Shown: positions 1 to 11,663, counted from the first letter of the stretch. The stretch is 64,000 nucleotides of DNA from Gnetum montanum (GCA_015680685.1 MNCI01010116.1:1-64000), one strand, 5' to 3'. Numbers and translations: made by a program. The notes: generated by a model from the sequence alone, not told the origin.

Positions 1-44
1 TCAAGGACACTCGTTGGCGGTCACGTCCCAAACGGTCGCCAACA
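1..44 (-). repeat. Edge of an LTR of a minus-strand element running off the left of the window
   Basis: These 44 bases are the inverted counterpart of 10128-10172 with a few mismatches. Read on the minus strand both begin TGYTGGCG and run through a partly palindromic GGCG/CGCC stretch into GAGTGTCC. Position 45 onward matches RT-7 internal sequence without interruption, so the boundary after CAACA at 44 is sharp. It has the TG start expected of an LTR inserted into RT-1. The rest of this copy lies outside the window. Confidence 0.55.
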
Positions 45-1042
45 TCTTGAGACTCCATTCCATTCTCTTCTTGCCATCCTTCTTTCTCCATTTTTCACCT
101 CATTGCCAGTTGTATCAGTAGTCCATATTTTGGTTGATGCATTGTTTTCTTTTTGGTAAACTCTTGTGGTTAAGACTTTAACTCTTGTCTCCAAATGACA
201 TTCCTAGAGCCTATGAACTCTTTGAATGTGGGATTGTTAGGGCATTAAGGGCATGAGCTTGCTTTGGGGAGGACCTACTGAGATTCCTATTTGGTGCATT
301 CGTTAATTTATTTCCCTTAAACATTTTTGCAATCAACATTTATTTTGTTCTTCTCCATCTTTGACATCCATTTTATTAGCATGGTAGTTGTTTCTTTCTC
401 TCCATCTTTCATATTCCTTATCTTTTTCCATTCTATTGCTACTGGACATTCGCTCTCAGTCATGGGGGTCCTGGTCCAATTTTTTTGATTTTTCTCTTAA
501 CCCCTACACCTCGGGTAGTCACTGGTATTATATCTCTAGATCCGCATTAGCCATATCACAACTCAACCAATGGACCTTACACTGAGGTAAGGTATTAACT
601 GCATTGTGATTCATTTATCCTTGCTAATATCAGACTGTGTTGTGTGTGTAGATGGCAATCATACAACAACAGATTAGATCTGGAGGAAACACTTGGAATG
701 GACTGGTGCTGAAGCAGTTATGCAAGGAACAAGATTGATGATGCACTTATGGATGGATAATGAAAAGCGAAATCTTGGCATCGGCAGCAGCAAACTTATT
801 TTTTTCTTTTTTTCTCTCTCTCTCTTCTCTCTTCTATCCCAACTGCCAAGTAAGGCTAGATGTCAAATGTGTATAGTGTTCACTCTTGTTGTCATGAACA
901 TTATATTTTGTCATGTATTGTAATGATGATCCATTCACATGTCACCTTATCTACCATTAGTGTCATTCAAGTCAATAATCCCATACCTTCCCAATATTTT
1001 GTAAGGAACTCGAGGATAGGTTTTCATTCAGTCATGGGGGTA

Positions 1043-1825
1043 TGATGGGACGCGATATCGCATGGGCCGCGATATCGCGTACACAATATCGTAGCCCGTC
1101 ACCTTGTCTATAAATAAGAGGTGGCTTTCCCTTGTAAGATCATCTAGATCTAGACCCTTAGCTAAACTCTAGCAGTTTTACCATTCCAAAGATAGAATAA
1201 TTTCCATGTGCCCGTAGTAGGAATCTCAAAGTGAATGGATCTTTATTCGAGCAATTTTTACCTGAGCACACAATTATGTACAACAATAAAGATGAAATTT
1301 CTAATAAACCTTGCAGCATGTGAACTAAGCTAAATAGGAATTAATTAACATTAAATGCTTAATTTATTTCTTAGATAATTAATATCTCTCAACCCTCAAC
1401 TCTCCTAGTTAAGTGCATTCAGTATGACCGCTTCGAGCACATGTGCTATGCTTGGTAACCCAGTAACGAATATCGTTTGGTAATCCTAGTAGCATTGCAC
1501 TGGTTCAGGGTGTGTACAGAAAGTGGGAACAGATACTGATGTTAGGATGATTAAAGCTTAGTTAGTGAAAGTTAGTTACTTAGTCTCTTCACCCTTTCCT
1601 CTCTTAGCATAGGCGATAAAAAGATAAGAGACATAAAAATCATATACCTCAAACTTACTTAACCATACAACCGTGACAATACAAGTAAGTTTGGGAAGAC
1701 AATGATTGATTAACCTTAAGTGTTCCATAAGGTGCGTAAGCACTTAGTCCTTGGAGTTCGACCAGATCACGCGTGAGATGCTCGTATTCGTATGGTTGAG
1801 TGTAGGGGTACCTCGCCACTCATCA
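1043..1825 (+). repeat. 3' LTR of RT-1
   Basis: The LTR begins TGATGGGACGCG and ends CATCA, the same ends as the RT-7 LTRs. The TATA-like box is only 66 bp into the LTR, so U3 is very short. The R/U5 part carries the shared stretch with GATAGAATA and CCCGTAGTAGG and a Cys-free, noncoding, AT-rich tail. It is about 55 bp longer than the RT-7 3' LTR, partly because it keeps two CG-rich palindromes and an extra block before the TATA box. Confidence 0.85.
1051..1116 (+). promoter_or_regulatory. LTR core promoter: twin CGCGATATCGCG palindromes and TATA box
   Basis: A near-perfect palindrome at 1051-1061 and the perfect 12-bp palindrome CGCGATATCGCG at 1068-1079 precede TATAAATA at 1109-1116. This is the whole U3 of the LTR, so the palindromes are the obvious candidates for transcription-factor or methylation-sensitive sites. 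The same layout occurs in both RT-7 LTRs (TATAAATA at 44750 and 53659). Function is inferred from position only. Confidence 0.6.
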
Positions 1826-2812
1826 ATGTGCAATTTGGTCTAATTCTATAAACATGACTAGTGTAATATCTAGATCATTACGCATTGATCATAGGTCATT
1901 ATCTTCCCACTTGGACTAGTGGTAACTCTGTCATGTATGGCTTAGTCTAAAGTAAGACATATGATTATGATGTTGTTGGGGCCTTGAACTAAATTAATCA
2001 ATAATATAGAAATTAATTATTTAATCTAATTAACAATAAAATTAAATCTAAAACTATCCTAAGGATGATGAGTGTTCATTTCCAACTTGTCGTACACATC
2101 CTAAACTTATGTACCCATTGTTGGGATTACCAAGTGTTATGCTATTAGGTGAACCAAGAAATAATGCTACTAGGAGTACCAAAAGAATACATGTTTATGC
2201 TTGAAATGGTTCATGCTCATTCCACTGATTGATTAACGTGCATGGAAATGTAAATATTAACTAAGTACATGGAAAGTAAATTACATTAAAAGTAAATCTA
2301 TTCTAAGTCAAAGTATTGTAATGAATATGAATACATGTTTATTGTCATTCATGGAATGTGTCCAAGTACAATGCCACTTGAATACGATATCATACAATTA
2401 ACTCAAAACCACAGTGCAAGCACTCATTAACTATTTGTTAAGATTATAGAATAAAACTGCAAGAATTCAGGTACACTATTGATCAAGGGGTTCCAAGGTA
2501 TTTGCATATTTATAGGAAAATACAAGCATTGTGTTGACAAGGATACATTAATGCATTTGGCTATGTCAATGGGATTGTGTTGACAAGGATGCATCAACAC
2601 AGGTAAGTTATAATAGATGCCATATAGCATCTATGATGTGGCAACCAACTAAGATACATCGATGAGGCTGCTACAACATAGATGTGATATAGCATCTACA
2701 ATATATCATCTACAATATAACATCTATGATATCTTGGCCAACTAATACACTTGACAAAATGATGCTTTATCATATCCCCACAACTCAACTACTAACATAT
2801 CAAGTTTCATCA
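1826..2812 (-). repeat. 3' LTR of RT-2 (outer end missing)
   Basis: This matches the right LTR of RT-2 from about 53 bp inside its end, then runs to CATCA at 2812, next to a polypurine tract (minus strand TGGAGGTA). TATTTATA at 2507-2514 is the minus-strand TATA box. Blocks of GTTGACAAGGATRCAT and ATAGCATCTA repeats lie between it and the LTR end, that is, in U3. It has one copy of the 338-bp block that is triplicated in the other LTR. Confidence 0.8.
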
Positions 2813-5170
2813 TACCTCCATGACTAACTAAAAACTTGTCCTTGAGCTATATATAAATGGATGATGTTTCATTACAAAAATTATGGGTTGACCAAGACTA
2901 GATTAGCTACCACTACAAAACTGGAATGTCTTATTACATAATTTTATTTGAGTGGATGTATTACAAAATGACAAAAATACTATATGGACATCAAAGTTTA
3001 CAAAATTGCAGAAGTCTTCATAAATCCACCAAAGATGAATTTTCTTGTTGTCGCTAGCAATGACAAATTTTCCAACTTTGATTGTTATGTTGATGCTTCT
3101 CTTTTATGCAAAATATTTTTGAAGGATGGATTGAAATTTCTCCTCATCATCCCATGGGTCCAACACACATGTGATGTTTGAGCTTTAATCCTTATATGTG
3201 CTACTATTTGTCCATGGGCATATCCTCCTCTAGGCCTCTTCTCCTTGCCTTGCAAGGACTTTTAATCTTAGGTATTCCTTTCAACATTATTTGCAATTAC
3301 CAAAGGATCAATGCTAGTTTTTGTAATTTTTTTCTTAATGATCAACCCTTTCTAGATTCTTAGTTAGCTCAAAATTCGAAAAACTTTAGCATTTAGGCTT
3401 AAGGTAATTACTAAATAATGTTTCCAAGGCTATGAGGTAACTAAAATCATCAAGTTGTTTAAGTCATTTTGATTTTTTTTTTTACTATTAGTTACCATAA
3501 TGTTTGAAAATAGGGTGTTAGAAAAAATTTCAAAAATTACATCCTTAGCCCCCACGATAAATGAGCTTAACTTTGGAAGCTCACAAGTTTTTGAATAACT
3601 GAAATCAAAGGTTTGGTTTGCAAGATATTGTAAATGCATTAGAATATTGAAAAACATGTGGTTCCAAAAATGACCAAGAAATTTCAAATTTAGAGAAAAT
3701 TTCAATATAAAAGTATTAAAGATAATCAAAATTGATGAGAAGTAGTCATAAAATCATGCATAAATTTAAAGAAGTTGCCCATGATGTCCTTAAAGATGTG
3801 AGGTTTTGGTTCAAAGCCATGATCAACAAAAGTTAGGCAAGTGGATCCTCCCCAAAGTCAGCTCCTACCATAATGCCCTTACATAACCACTCCTATAGAT
3901 ATCCATGGGCATCATAGAAGATAAATGTGAATCATGCCTTACTTCAAAAAACACACAACCGCCTTCGTTGGAATCCTAAACTATACTATACAAAACCATT
4001 AGGTACATAATTACATATAGTGTAAGGTGAAAATTTGAATGAGAAGGAATTGTAGAGATTAGGATGTGAGGTACCTTATCATATCTGCAATAGGTTTTTA
4101 TGTTAATTGTGGTTAAAAGGACGATCATACATATATGTCTAGGTTTCAAACCAAGTCCATACCATTAACAATGTCCTCGCATTGATGTGTCCCTTCTTGC
4201 CTACCATCAAGAGTCCACAATAGCCACATAGAACAACAATCACTCTAAAAAGAGAAGAAAAGAGAAGAAGTAGTTTTAGAGATTATTAAGGAAGAAATTT
4301 AGGCCTTAGTTAGAAGGATGCCTTCAGTCATGGATAACATGTCTTTCCAACCCCATAACTAATGCTTGCATTCTAAGATATTTTCAAAGAGATGAGTTTA
4401 TTCACGTTTTGTTGTTGTTTTGTTTTTGTTTTTTGAATAAGAACACATGTTACAAAGGCATACTTCCTTTTATAGTCTATAGGATGAGTGATGATATCTT
4501 CTGTGAGGAATCATTGGCCTCAAGAAGGAACTCAAAAAGAGAACCCAACAAATTCCTTTGAGGTCACACCCTTTTCCATTCCCACTTGGTATTTTCTCCT
4601 TTCTTCAAGGCATAGTGATCAATAGTTAATTTTAGTTTCATGTGAGAACAAGCATACTGATTTCATCATAAAAATCTCTTATTTATAGAACTAGAAGAAT
4701 GGAAGATGTGGTCTCACTGCTTTAAATAATTATTTACCCTGTCATCTTGATAGCCTAGGACCGGACCCAATACATGGCATTGACTTTTGCATCATGACTG
4801 ACAATATTATTTACAAAAAAACATAGTAAAAATTCATAAAACATAAAGAAAATGACTTAAGAAAAGAGAAAATTATAAAGAAATGAAAAATAAGAAGAAA
4901 TGAAAAACATATTAAGAATTGGAACATTCTGAAGAAATAGGAAAATGATAAAAAATTGTAAAACAAAAAGTAAAAATGGATTTATTAGTTCTTAATTCAA
5001 GATGTGGCATCTTCCCCATGACTAAACTCATGGGAAAGTGTTTGAAAAATGGATTTTGCATAATCCCTTGGTTATAAATCATAAGTTTTCCATTTATCGT
5101 CTTTAGTGATTTAAGTTTTTGTTTGTTAGCACATTTAACATTGATGATAATCAGGTTTCGATCATTTGAA
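2813..5170 (-). other. Noncoding 3' region of RT-2
   Basis: There is no coding sequence I can support. The stretch holds AT-rich DNA with TCATGGGG-type purine motifs (for example near 4325 and 5015 on the appropriate strand) and the sequence block, found in all relatives, that mentions GCATGAT/GGTTCTCA-like motifs around 4440-4470. It corresponds to the region between gag or pol and the 3' LTR in RT-4 and RT-7. Confidence 0.5.
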
Positions 5171-7800
5171 GACATATATTTAGCTGGACTTAAAGGTGTT
5201 TTTTTTAGAGGGTCTAGATATGTTTTCTTTTTAATTTTCTATTTTAGTTCTTGGATCTTCTTGTTTTCTCTGAGTTCTCTATTTGGTTTATTTTCTTAGG
5301 ATTAGAATTAATAAGTGAATTGGATGTTTCTATGTATCTTTTGAACAAATTGGTATTCTCATTCTTAAGCCACTAGATGTCTTTTGGTTTAGTGGCTATT
5401 GTATAGACTTGGTTTTGCACACACATACTTGTTCTTCAAGTTTGTTGCAGGTTGGTTAGAGATTATGTTAATACTTTGAACTTTTGGCCCACAACTGCAT
5501 CCTTTATCGTTACTGGTACTACATGGGATTTTTTATCTCGCCACAGCGATAGGTTCATCTTTTATGTTTTGTGTTGGAGCAATACTGATTGTTGCTTTTT
5601 GCGTAGGATTAGGAGACATTTTTGTGAGGAAGGGGATTGCACTAGATTGTCCTTGTGCTATTTTTGATGAGCTAATATATTCATTAGTTTTATTCATATG
5701 TATGGGAACTATCCTAAAGAAAGGACATTTCCAAGACTTTTGTTGAGATCTACTAACATTATCATTTACTTGTATGTTCATGGTACAAGTGAAATTCTTA
5801 TATTGAGGTTGTGGTGTCAATCCTTGTTGCATTATTGGTGGTGACATATGTTGGAGGTAAGTGTGAGAATATTGAGGATGTAAAAAATGATGAGACACAT
5901 GAGATGGTGATCCCACAGGAGATGCTATGGATTAATGGTATGTAGGAGAGTAGTAGTAGTGAGTTGAGGCATGGGAAGTAGAACCATTAGGAGAAACAGA
6001 TTGTTAAACATCTATAAGGATCTAGGTGGCAATAGGGGTATTGCTAGTTTGTTGATGACATCCCCCATGACTATGGGTTTTGCCACTATGGTTGATAGTA
6101 GTCTCAAGGTTGATAAGAAGACCCATTAAGATAGTCTTGTTGATTGTAGGACTATCCATAATTGCCTTGTGGGTAAGGCAATATCCTAGGCATTTGGTTT
6201 TTTATGAAATTAGGATTCAAAGCAAAAGGCCCAAACTCTTGTAGATGTATCATAACTAGGTAACGGTCCTTTAGATGTTCATATTAATAGATGTCACATC
6301 CATCTTCCTCCTCTATATCTGAGCCTGTAACTTCTTCTACTACAACTATTTTTCCTTTTTTCAGATAAGTGTCATTGCCTATTTCCTCATTCTTTTTCCT
6401 CTTCTTGTTTCACCCACTTAATCCTATTTGCTTTACCTTCTCCTCTATGATTTTCAAGTTGCCTATAACTTTTCCATTCATCAACTTTCATATCTTATCT
6501 ACCCTTGCTTTAATCTTAGGGATAGAATTTTGTATTGAAAAGGTTTTGTGTGAAATAAAATCATCAAGAGTTACCTCTTTTTCCTGATCATAAATATGGA
6601 CCTTCTTTTTTTGAAGAGTTGGATCCCAGTTATATTCTTCTATGCTCTCCCTTTTATATAGTTCTCCTTCTTCTTTTGTCATCTATTCAATTAGCCTTTA
6701 TATTCAATGGTCTCTTAACTTTAATAATTTTCCTTGGGAATAAATCCCAAGGATCTTCCTTGTTTTGTTATGAAGTCCATCTATGATGTGATGAAGCTAC
6801 TCTTTTTTTTTTAGAAAATCCATGGCTTAGACATCTATGTAGTAGAGAATAGTATCTGCGAAAGGTTACATCCATGGATTCATGGTTTTTTTGCTTTCAT
6901 TTTTGGATTTATTTTCTTAGATTGGACACTCTTAAATAGGTTTGGTATTTTTTGTTTAAGAGCTCAAGCATTGTGGACCATTAGTGGATTGAATCTAGTT
7001 CCAATAATCTATACCAAATTTCAACTTCTTTTATTAGTGTCCTAAGGAAGAGCTTAAGATTTTGCCACTTACTTCTGATATTTTGCAAGGTACAGGCATC
7101 ATGGAAGGATTGAAAATGATGTTGTGGGTTAGAATTATAGCCTCCTCTAAATTAGGAATGTTATTCATATCAAGCCATCTAATGTGGCTTTCTCTTTAAT
7201 GCCTGTGAAGTATTTTGACTACCTCCATGATCTATTCCATGCTTCTAGTAGCCAATAAGGGTTCATCATCATTAGACATGTCATGGTGAGAATCTCTATT
7301 TCTATTTATCTGATAATGATGATCTTGTCTATGCTCCATTTGATACCTTGTATCTTACCTTTTATTTCCATTTCTATCTTCTTCTTGACCCCTTACTATA
7401 TTTCTAACTTCATACCTATGTTCATCTTTATTAGAACTAGACGTTGAAGATGAAGAGGAATATGGCAAACTAGAAGAATTATCGTGGCTTCTATATCTTC
7501 CCCTATGGTCCCTTGATTAATCTCTTCTAGGTTTGAAGGAGGTCATAGGCCTTAAGGCCCTCCTTATTCTAGGATTCTTTTCATCCCCTCTATAATTATT
7601 CATGATAATTGAATGTAGTTCTTAAATATAGTAAGGGTCAAAATGAGCATATGAGACCCTTGCATGTAATGGTTCACTTCAATTCTCTTCAATATAAATT
7701 TTATCATTTCTTTTACTAGTGTTCTCATTATGTGATGGACTATAGGCCCTATGTGAAGGAGATATGTTTTTATTTAATAATGTGTGTGGCTTAAAATATT
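5171..7800 (-). pseudogene. Degenerate gag of RT-2 plus short unknown C-terminal domain
   Basis: On the minus strand the pieces follow the gag order of RT-4. The retrotransposon gag core lies at about 6830-7220 and contains the HDAC/T-type turn (plus-strand CAGGCATCATGGAAGG). Next comes a charged segment with KKKVHIYDQEKEV at about 6488-6682. A Pro/Gln/His-rich tract and a segment ending in PKDI-WLKNENTNLF (about 5300-5916) replace pol. Many stops and frame changes are present. Gag would form the virus-like particle in the cytoplasm. The segment after gag is conserved in RT-4 and I do not recognise it. Confidence 0.6.
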
Positions 7801-7876
7801 AATTTTTCTCAAGAGATTAGTCATTAATTCTTTTACAATGATTGTTTGTAATATAACTAATCTAGATCACTAGCAT

Positions 7877-7897
7877 CATTCCTTGACAACGATAACA
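7877..7897 (-). other. Primer binding site of RT-2 (decayed)
   Basis: Directly inside the 5' LTR the minus strand reads TGTTATCGTTGTCAAGGAAT. This aligns with the better-kept site of RT-4 (TGGCACCGTTGCCAAGGAT), allowing C-to-T and G-to-A changes. The pattern resembles the tRNA-Asp type site known from Athila/Tat elements; the tRNA assignment is from memory. Confidence 0.5.
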
Positions 7898-7898
7898 A

Positions 7899-9612
7899 TG
7901 ATGAGCGATGGATATCTCCTACACATAACCATATGAATCACAAGCATACGTGTGCAATCTAGTCAAATTCTATGGATAGGACTAGTATGGTATTTAAATC
8001 GTTAAGCATCGATCGTAGGTTGCTATCTTTCCACTTGGACTAGTGGTAGCTTTATCATGTATGGCTTAGTCCAAAGTGAGAGATATGATTATCATGTTGT
8101 TGGGGCCTTGAACTAAATTAACAATAATATAGAAATTGATTATTTAATCTAATTAATAATAAAATTAAATCTAAAACTATCCTAAGGACGATGAGTATCC
8201 ATTGCTAGCTTGTTGTACATATCTTGAACTCATGTAACCACTATTAGGATTACCAAGTGTTATGCTACTAGATGAACAAAGTAATACATGTGAAATCTAG
8301 TCAAATTCTGTGGATAGGACTAGTGTGGTATTTAAATCGTTAAGCATCAATCGTAGGTTGCTATCTTTCCACTTGGACTAGTGGTAGCTTTATCATGTAT
8401 GGCTTAGTCCAAAGTGAGAGATATGATTACGATGTTGTTGGGGCCTTGAACTAAATTAACAATAATATAGAAATTGATTATTTAATCTAATTAACAATAA
8501 AATTAAATCTAAAACTATCCTAAGGGTGATGAGTATCCATTCCTAGCTTGTTGTAAATATCTTGAACTCATGTACCCACTATTGGGATTACCAAGTGTTA
8601 TGCTACTAGATGAACCAAGTAATACATGTGCAATCTAGTCAAATTCTATGGATAGGACTAGTGTGGTATTTAAATTGTTAAGCATCGATCATAGGTTGCT
8701 ATCTTTCCACTTGGACTAATGGTAGCTTTATCATGTATGGCTTAGTCCAAAGTGAGAGATGTGATTATGATGTTGTTGGGGCCTTGAACTAAATTAACAA
8801 TAATATAGAAATTGATTAGTTAATATAATTAAAAATAAAATTAAATCTACAAGTATCCTAAGGGCGATGAGTATCCATTCCCAACTTGTTATACATATCT
8901 TGAACTCATGTACCCACTATTGGGATTACCAAGTGTTATGCTACTAGATGAACCAAGTAATAATGCTGCTAGGATTACTAGGAAAATACGTGTTTATACT
9001 CAAAATTGGTCATGCTCATTCCATCAATTGATTAATGTACATGGAAATGTAAATATTAACCAAGTACATAGAAAGTAAATTACATTAAAAGTAAATCTAT
9101 TGTAAGTCAAAGTGCTTTAATGAATATGAATTAATCTTGATCTTATTGTTGTTCATGGAATGTGTCTAAGTATAATGCCACTTGAATAAGACATCATACA
9201 ATTGACTCAAGCCTGCACTGTAGACACTTATTGACTATTTACTAATATTATAGAATAAAACTGTAAGAGTTCAGCTACACTATTGATCAAATGGTGCCAA
9301 ATACATGGTAGTGCTTGCATATTTATAGGCAAATATAGGCATTGCATCGACATGGATGCATTAATGTATTTGGTTGTGTCGATGAGGATGTATTAATGAG
9401 GATGTGTTGACATAACTAATCTACAGTAGATGCGATATAACATCTATGATGTGGTAGCTAATTGAGATGCATTAATGAGGATGCTTCAATTTAGATGCGA
9501 TGTAGCATCTATAATATAACATCTATGATATCTTAGTCGATTGATACACTTGACAAAATGATGCTTTATTATATTTCCACAACTCAAATACTTGACATAT
9601 CAAGTTTTATCA
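7899..9612 (-). repeat. 5' LTR of RT-2, 1.7 kb, with a threefold 338-bp tandem block
   Basis: The LTR starts TGATGAGCG at 7899 and ends TTATCA at 9612. Blocks starting at 7952, 8290 and 8628 repeat with a period of 338 bp and differ at only a few positions. Each contains the segment from GTGCAATCTAGTC to AAGTAATACAT. The partner LTR at 1826-2812 has a single copy, so the expansion arose after or during insertion of this copy. Minus-strand U3 motifs (GTCGATGAGGATG and relatives, 9340-9420) sit before the LTR end. Confidence 0.85.
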
Positions 9613-10090
9613 AAATTTTACCTAAGTATAAATAGTTTTACTATTTTTTATATCATCATCATTATCATTATAACTTTGTCCTAACAAAATGGGGTCATCT
9701 ACATGAGTTCTTTTTCACCATTCGCATCTATGAAAAGCTAGATCCTGGTTTATTTCTAGTTTCTTAAAATCATCTTCAAGCATTTTTTCCTGTATCTTCT
9801 TTGGTCTTCCTTTTGATGGCTTTTCTAGAATAGTAATGTAGCAACCTTTTTTTATAAGCTCATTGTATTATCTTCTTTGTATATGTCCAAACCATATAAG
9901 CTATCATTCTTATATCTTATCTAAAATTGAAGCCACTCCAAGTTTTCCTCTAATATCTATATTATGTAGTTTATCTTTTCTAGTAACATTCAACATCCAT
10001 TGAAGCAATTGCATTTCTGTCAACTAGTTGTTGATACTATTATTTTTTATATGAATAATGAAATTGATGGAAATATAAAAAACAACGTTG
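9613..10090 (-). pseudogene. RTE-type LINE: C-terminal end of reverse transcriptase ORF, 5' truncated
   Basis: The minus-strand translation gives a typical plant RTE-type tail with four stops. In order it has LLQWMLNVTRKDKLHNIDIRG, then KLGVAS, LIWFGHIQRR, KPSKGRPKKIQEKM and finally DLAFHRCEW before the end. In living relatives this is the region after the reverse transcriptase palm. The 3' end (9613-9670) has ATC/ATT short repeats, common in RTE tails. It directly abuts the end of RT-2 at 9612, so RT-2 probably inserted into the LINE tail or next to it. Not active. Confidence 0.75.
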
Positions 10091-10448
10091 AGGTTAAATA
10101 GCTAAAATAAAGATAGATTAGTGTTATTGCTGGCGGCCATTTGGGACGCGACCGCCAACGAGTGTCCTCGAACAGGATTTAGGTGCCTGCTGGTCTTTGG
10201 CAACACCAAGACCCAGATACCTCCAAACAGACTCAGTAGTTAATGTGAGTATGTGTGTGTGCTATTGCGGTGTGCGGTTGTGAAAAATGAAATGATTGTG
10301 TTATCTATAAACTACAAATGACTTACTTTAAAGAGATTCAGCCAACTTTGCTAAGTACTGTGAGTTGTTGAGAGTTCCTATTTTGTTCAACTGCCTAGTT
10401 TACGTAGTCCTTATAATACCTACTTGTAACAAATAAAATTTTGCAAAA

Positions 10449-11038
10449 NNNNNNNNNNNNNNNNNNNNNNNNNNNNNNNNNNNNNNNNNNNNNNNNNNNN
10501 NNNNNNNNNNNNNNNNNNNNNNNNNNNNNNNNNNNNNNNNNNNNNNNNNNNNNNNNNNNNNNNNNNNNNNNNNNNNNNNNNNNNNNNNNNNNNNNNNNNN
10601 NNNNNNNNNNNNNNNNNNNNNNNNNNNNNNNNNNNNNNNNNNNNNNNNNNNNNNNNNNNNNNNNNNNNNNNNNNNNNNNNNNNNNNNNNNNNNNNNNNNN
10701 NNNNNNNNNNNNNNNNNNNNNNNNNNNNNNNNNNNNNNNNNNNNNNNNNNNNNNNNNNNNNNNNNNNNNNNNNNNNNNNNNNNNNNNNNNNNNNNNNNNN
10801 NNNNNNNNNNNNNNNNNNNNNNNNNNNNNNNNNNNNNNNNNNNNNNNNNNNNNNNNNNNNNNNNNNNNNNNNNNNNNNNNNNNNNNNNNNNNNNNNNNNN
10901 NNNNNNNNNNNNNNNNNNNNNNNNNNNNNNNNNNNNNNNNNNNNNNNNNNNNNNNNNNNNNNNNNNNNNNNNNNNNNNNNNNNNNNNNNNNNNNNNNNNN
11001 NNNNNNNNNNNNNNNNNNNNNNNNNNNNNNNNNNNNNN
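10449..11038. other. Assembly gap (590 N)
   Basis: Run of N inside the probable solo LTR. The stated length may be an estimate. Any open frame drawn across it is an artefact. Confidence 0.99.
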
Positions 11039-11149
11039 CCCTTCCTCCCCCCTTCCTACCCTTGAAGCCCTTTTATAGGGTCTAAGATAGTTAGGTAAGT
11101 TACAAAATATCTTGGGTGGTCATAACCACCATAGAGACAAAAAAGCTAT

Positions 11150-11345
11150 GATTGACAAGTGTCCCATGTAGTTGCCAAGTGTCTTCATTTAGTTGCGAAG
11201 TGTCTTCATTCAGTTGCCAAGTGTTCACTATGGAGAGAAACAAGTTGCAGTTGACAAGTGGCCTTTGTGGAGATAAAGAAGCTATTGTTGACAAGTGGCC
11301 TTTGTGGTCGTTATAACCACCATTTCAATTGACAAGTGTTCAATT
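11150..11345 (+). repeat. Seven imperfect TTGMSAAGTG repeats
   Basis: The motif TTGACAAGTG, TTGCCAAGTG or TTGCGAAGTG occurs seven times in about 190 bp. It is followed by TCTTCATT or GCCTTTGTGG, with spacing of roughly 20 to 45 bp. It lies downstream of the TATA-like box of the probable LTR, so in R/U5 or leader. Function unknown. Confidence 0.7.
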
Positions 11346-11663
11346 CACATGGGACTTTGAACAATTGTTGTACAAATTCCTTTTTTAAAGCATAAAATAT
11401 TTTATTTTTATTTAAATCATAGTAATAGAGATAGTAACCAACCATGGAATTGTTGCATACATGGATGGGTTAATATAAATATATATATGTAAGTGTGAAC
11501 AACTGAATGCATAAATGGAGTGGCACTCTCACATTTTCAACACCAAGTGACTATCACGTTATGTAGATAGTATATAATTTAATTATAGTTTAATCATGTA
11601 AATAGTATTGATACAGAAAAATCATGCGAAGGCTAATGTAGAAGAGGCAGGCCCATCGATGGG

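Larger units (their letters stand above)
45..1825 (+). mobile_element. RT-1: 3' part of a Ty3/gypsy element with its 3' LTR
   Basis: The stretch 45-1825 is collinear with 52640-54352 of RT-7: a noncoding region after pol (45-1042), a polypurine tract ending GGGGGTA just before the LTR (about 1031-1042), and the 3' LTR (1043-1825, 783 bp) starting TGATGGGACGCG and ending CTCATCA. The gag and pol parts lie left of the window, beyond the LTR inserted at 44/45. The element itself lies inside the left LTR of RT-2, because LTR sequence of that family resumes at 1826. No reading frame here looks real. It belongs to the same family as RT-7, which has no 3' ORF. Confidence 0.8.
1826..9612 (-). mobile_element. 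RT-2: gag-only (non-autonomous) LTR retrotransposon
   Basis: On the minus strand the order is 5' LTR (7899-9612), primer site (about 7877-7897), gag remnant (5171-7800), noncoding region (2813-5170) and 3' LTR (1826-2812, its outer end cut off by RT-1). There is no trace of protease, reverse transcriptase, RNase H or integrase in the 5.1-kb interior. The gag remnant and the short unknown domain after it match RT-4 on the other strand, so this is a family and not a single deletion. It probably depended on proteins of relatives such as RT-5. Confidence 0.75.
10128..11542 (+). repeat. Probable solo LTR of an unrelated family (contains a gap)
   Basis: The sequence begins TGCTGGCGGCC at 10128 and a possible end is TTTTCAACA at 11542. 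TGYTG and CAACA would form the short inverted ends usual for LTRs. The start is shared, inverted, with 1-44. A TATA-like TTTTATAGG lies at about 11070 after the gap. The left flank is GTTAT; the same five bases recur at 11558-11562, 15 bp beyond my end, so the true right end may be there. No coding sequence follows, hence a solo LTR. Boundaries are uncertain. Confidence 0.5.

Noticed and set aside
5533-5916. A host protein of 127 residues on the minus strand
   Set aside because: Its motifs recur in RT-4 at the same place after gag, so it belongs to the gag-only element family.
7952-8966. CRISPR array or satellite
   Set aside because: The three 338-bp units are LTR sequence, contiguous and without spacers, and occur inside one LTR.
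1-10173. A 10-kb DNA transposon bounded by ~44-bp terminal inverted repeats
   Set aside because: The sequence inside is a chain of separate LTR elements and a LINE tail. RT-1 sequence starts exactly at 45 as a cut internal part of a longer element, so the inverted ends are better explained as two independent LTR copies.
10441-11085. A 214-residue open frame
   Set aside because: It consists almost entirely of N from the assembly gap.
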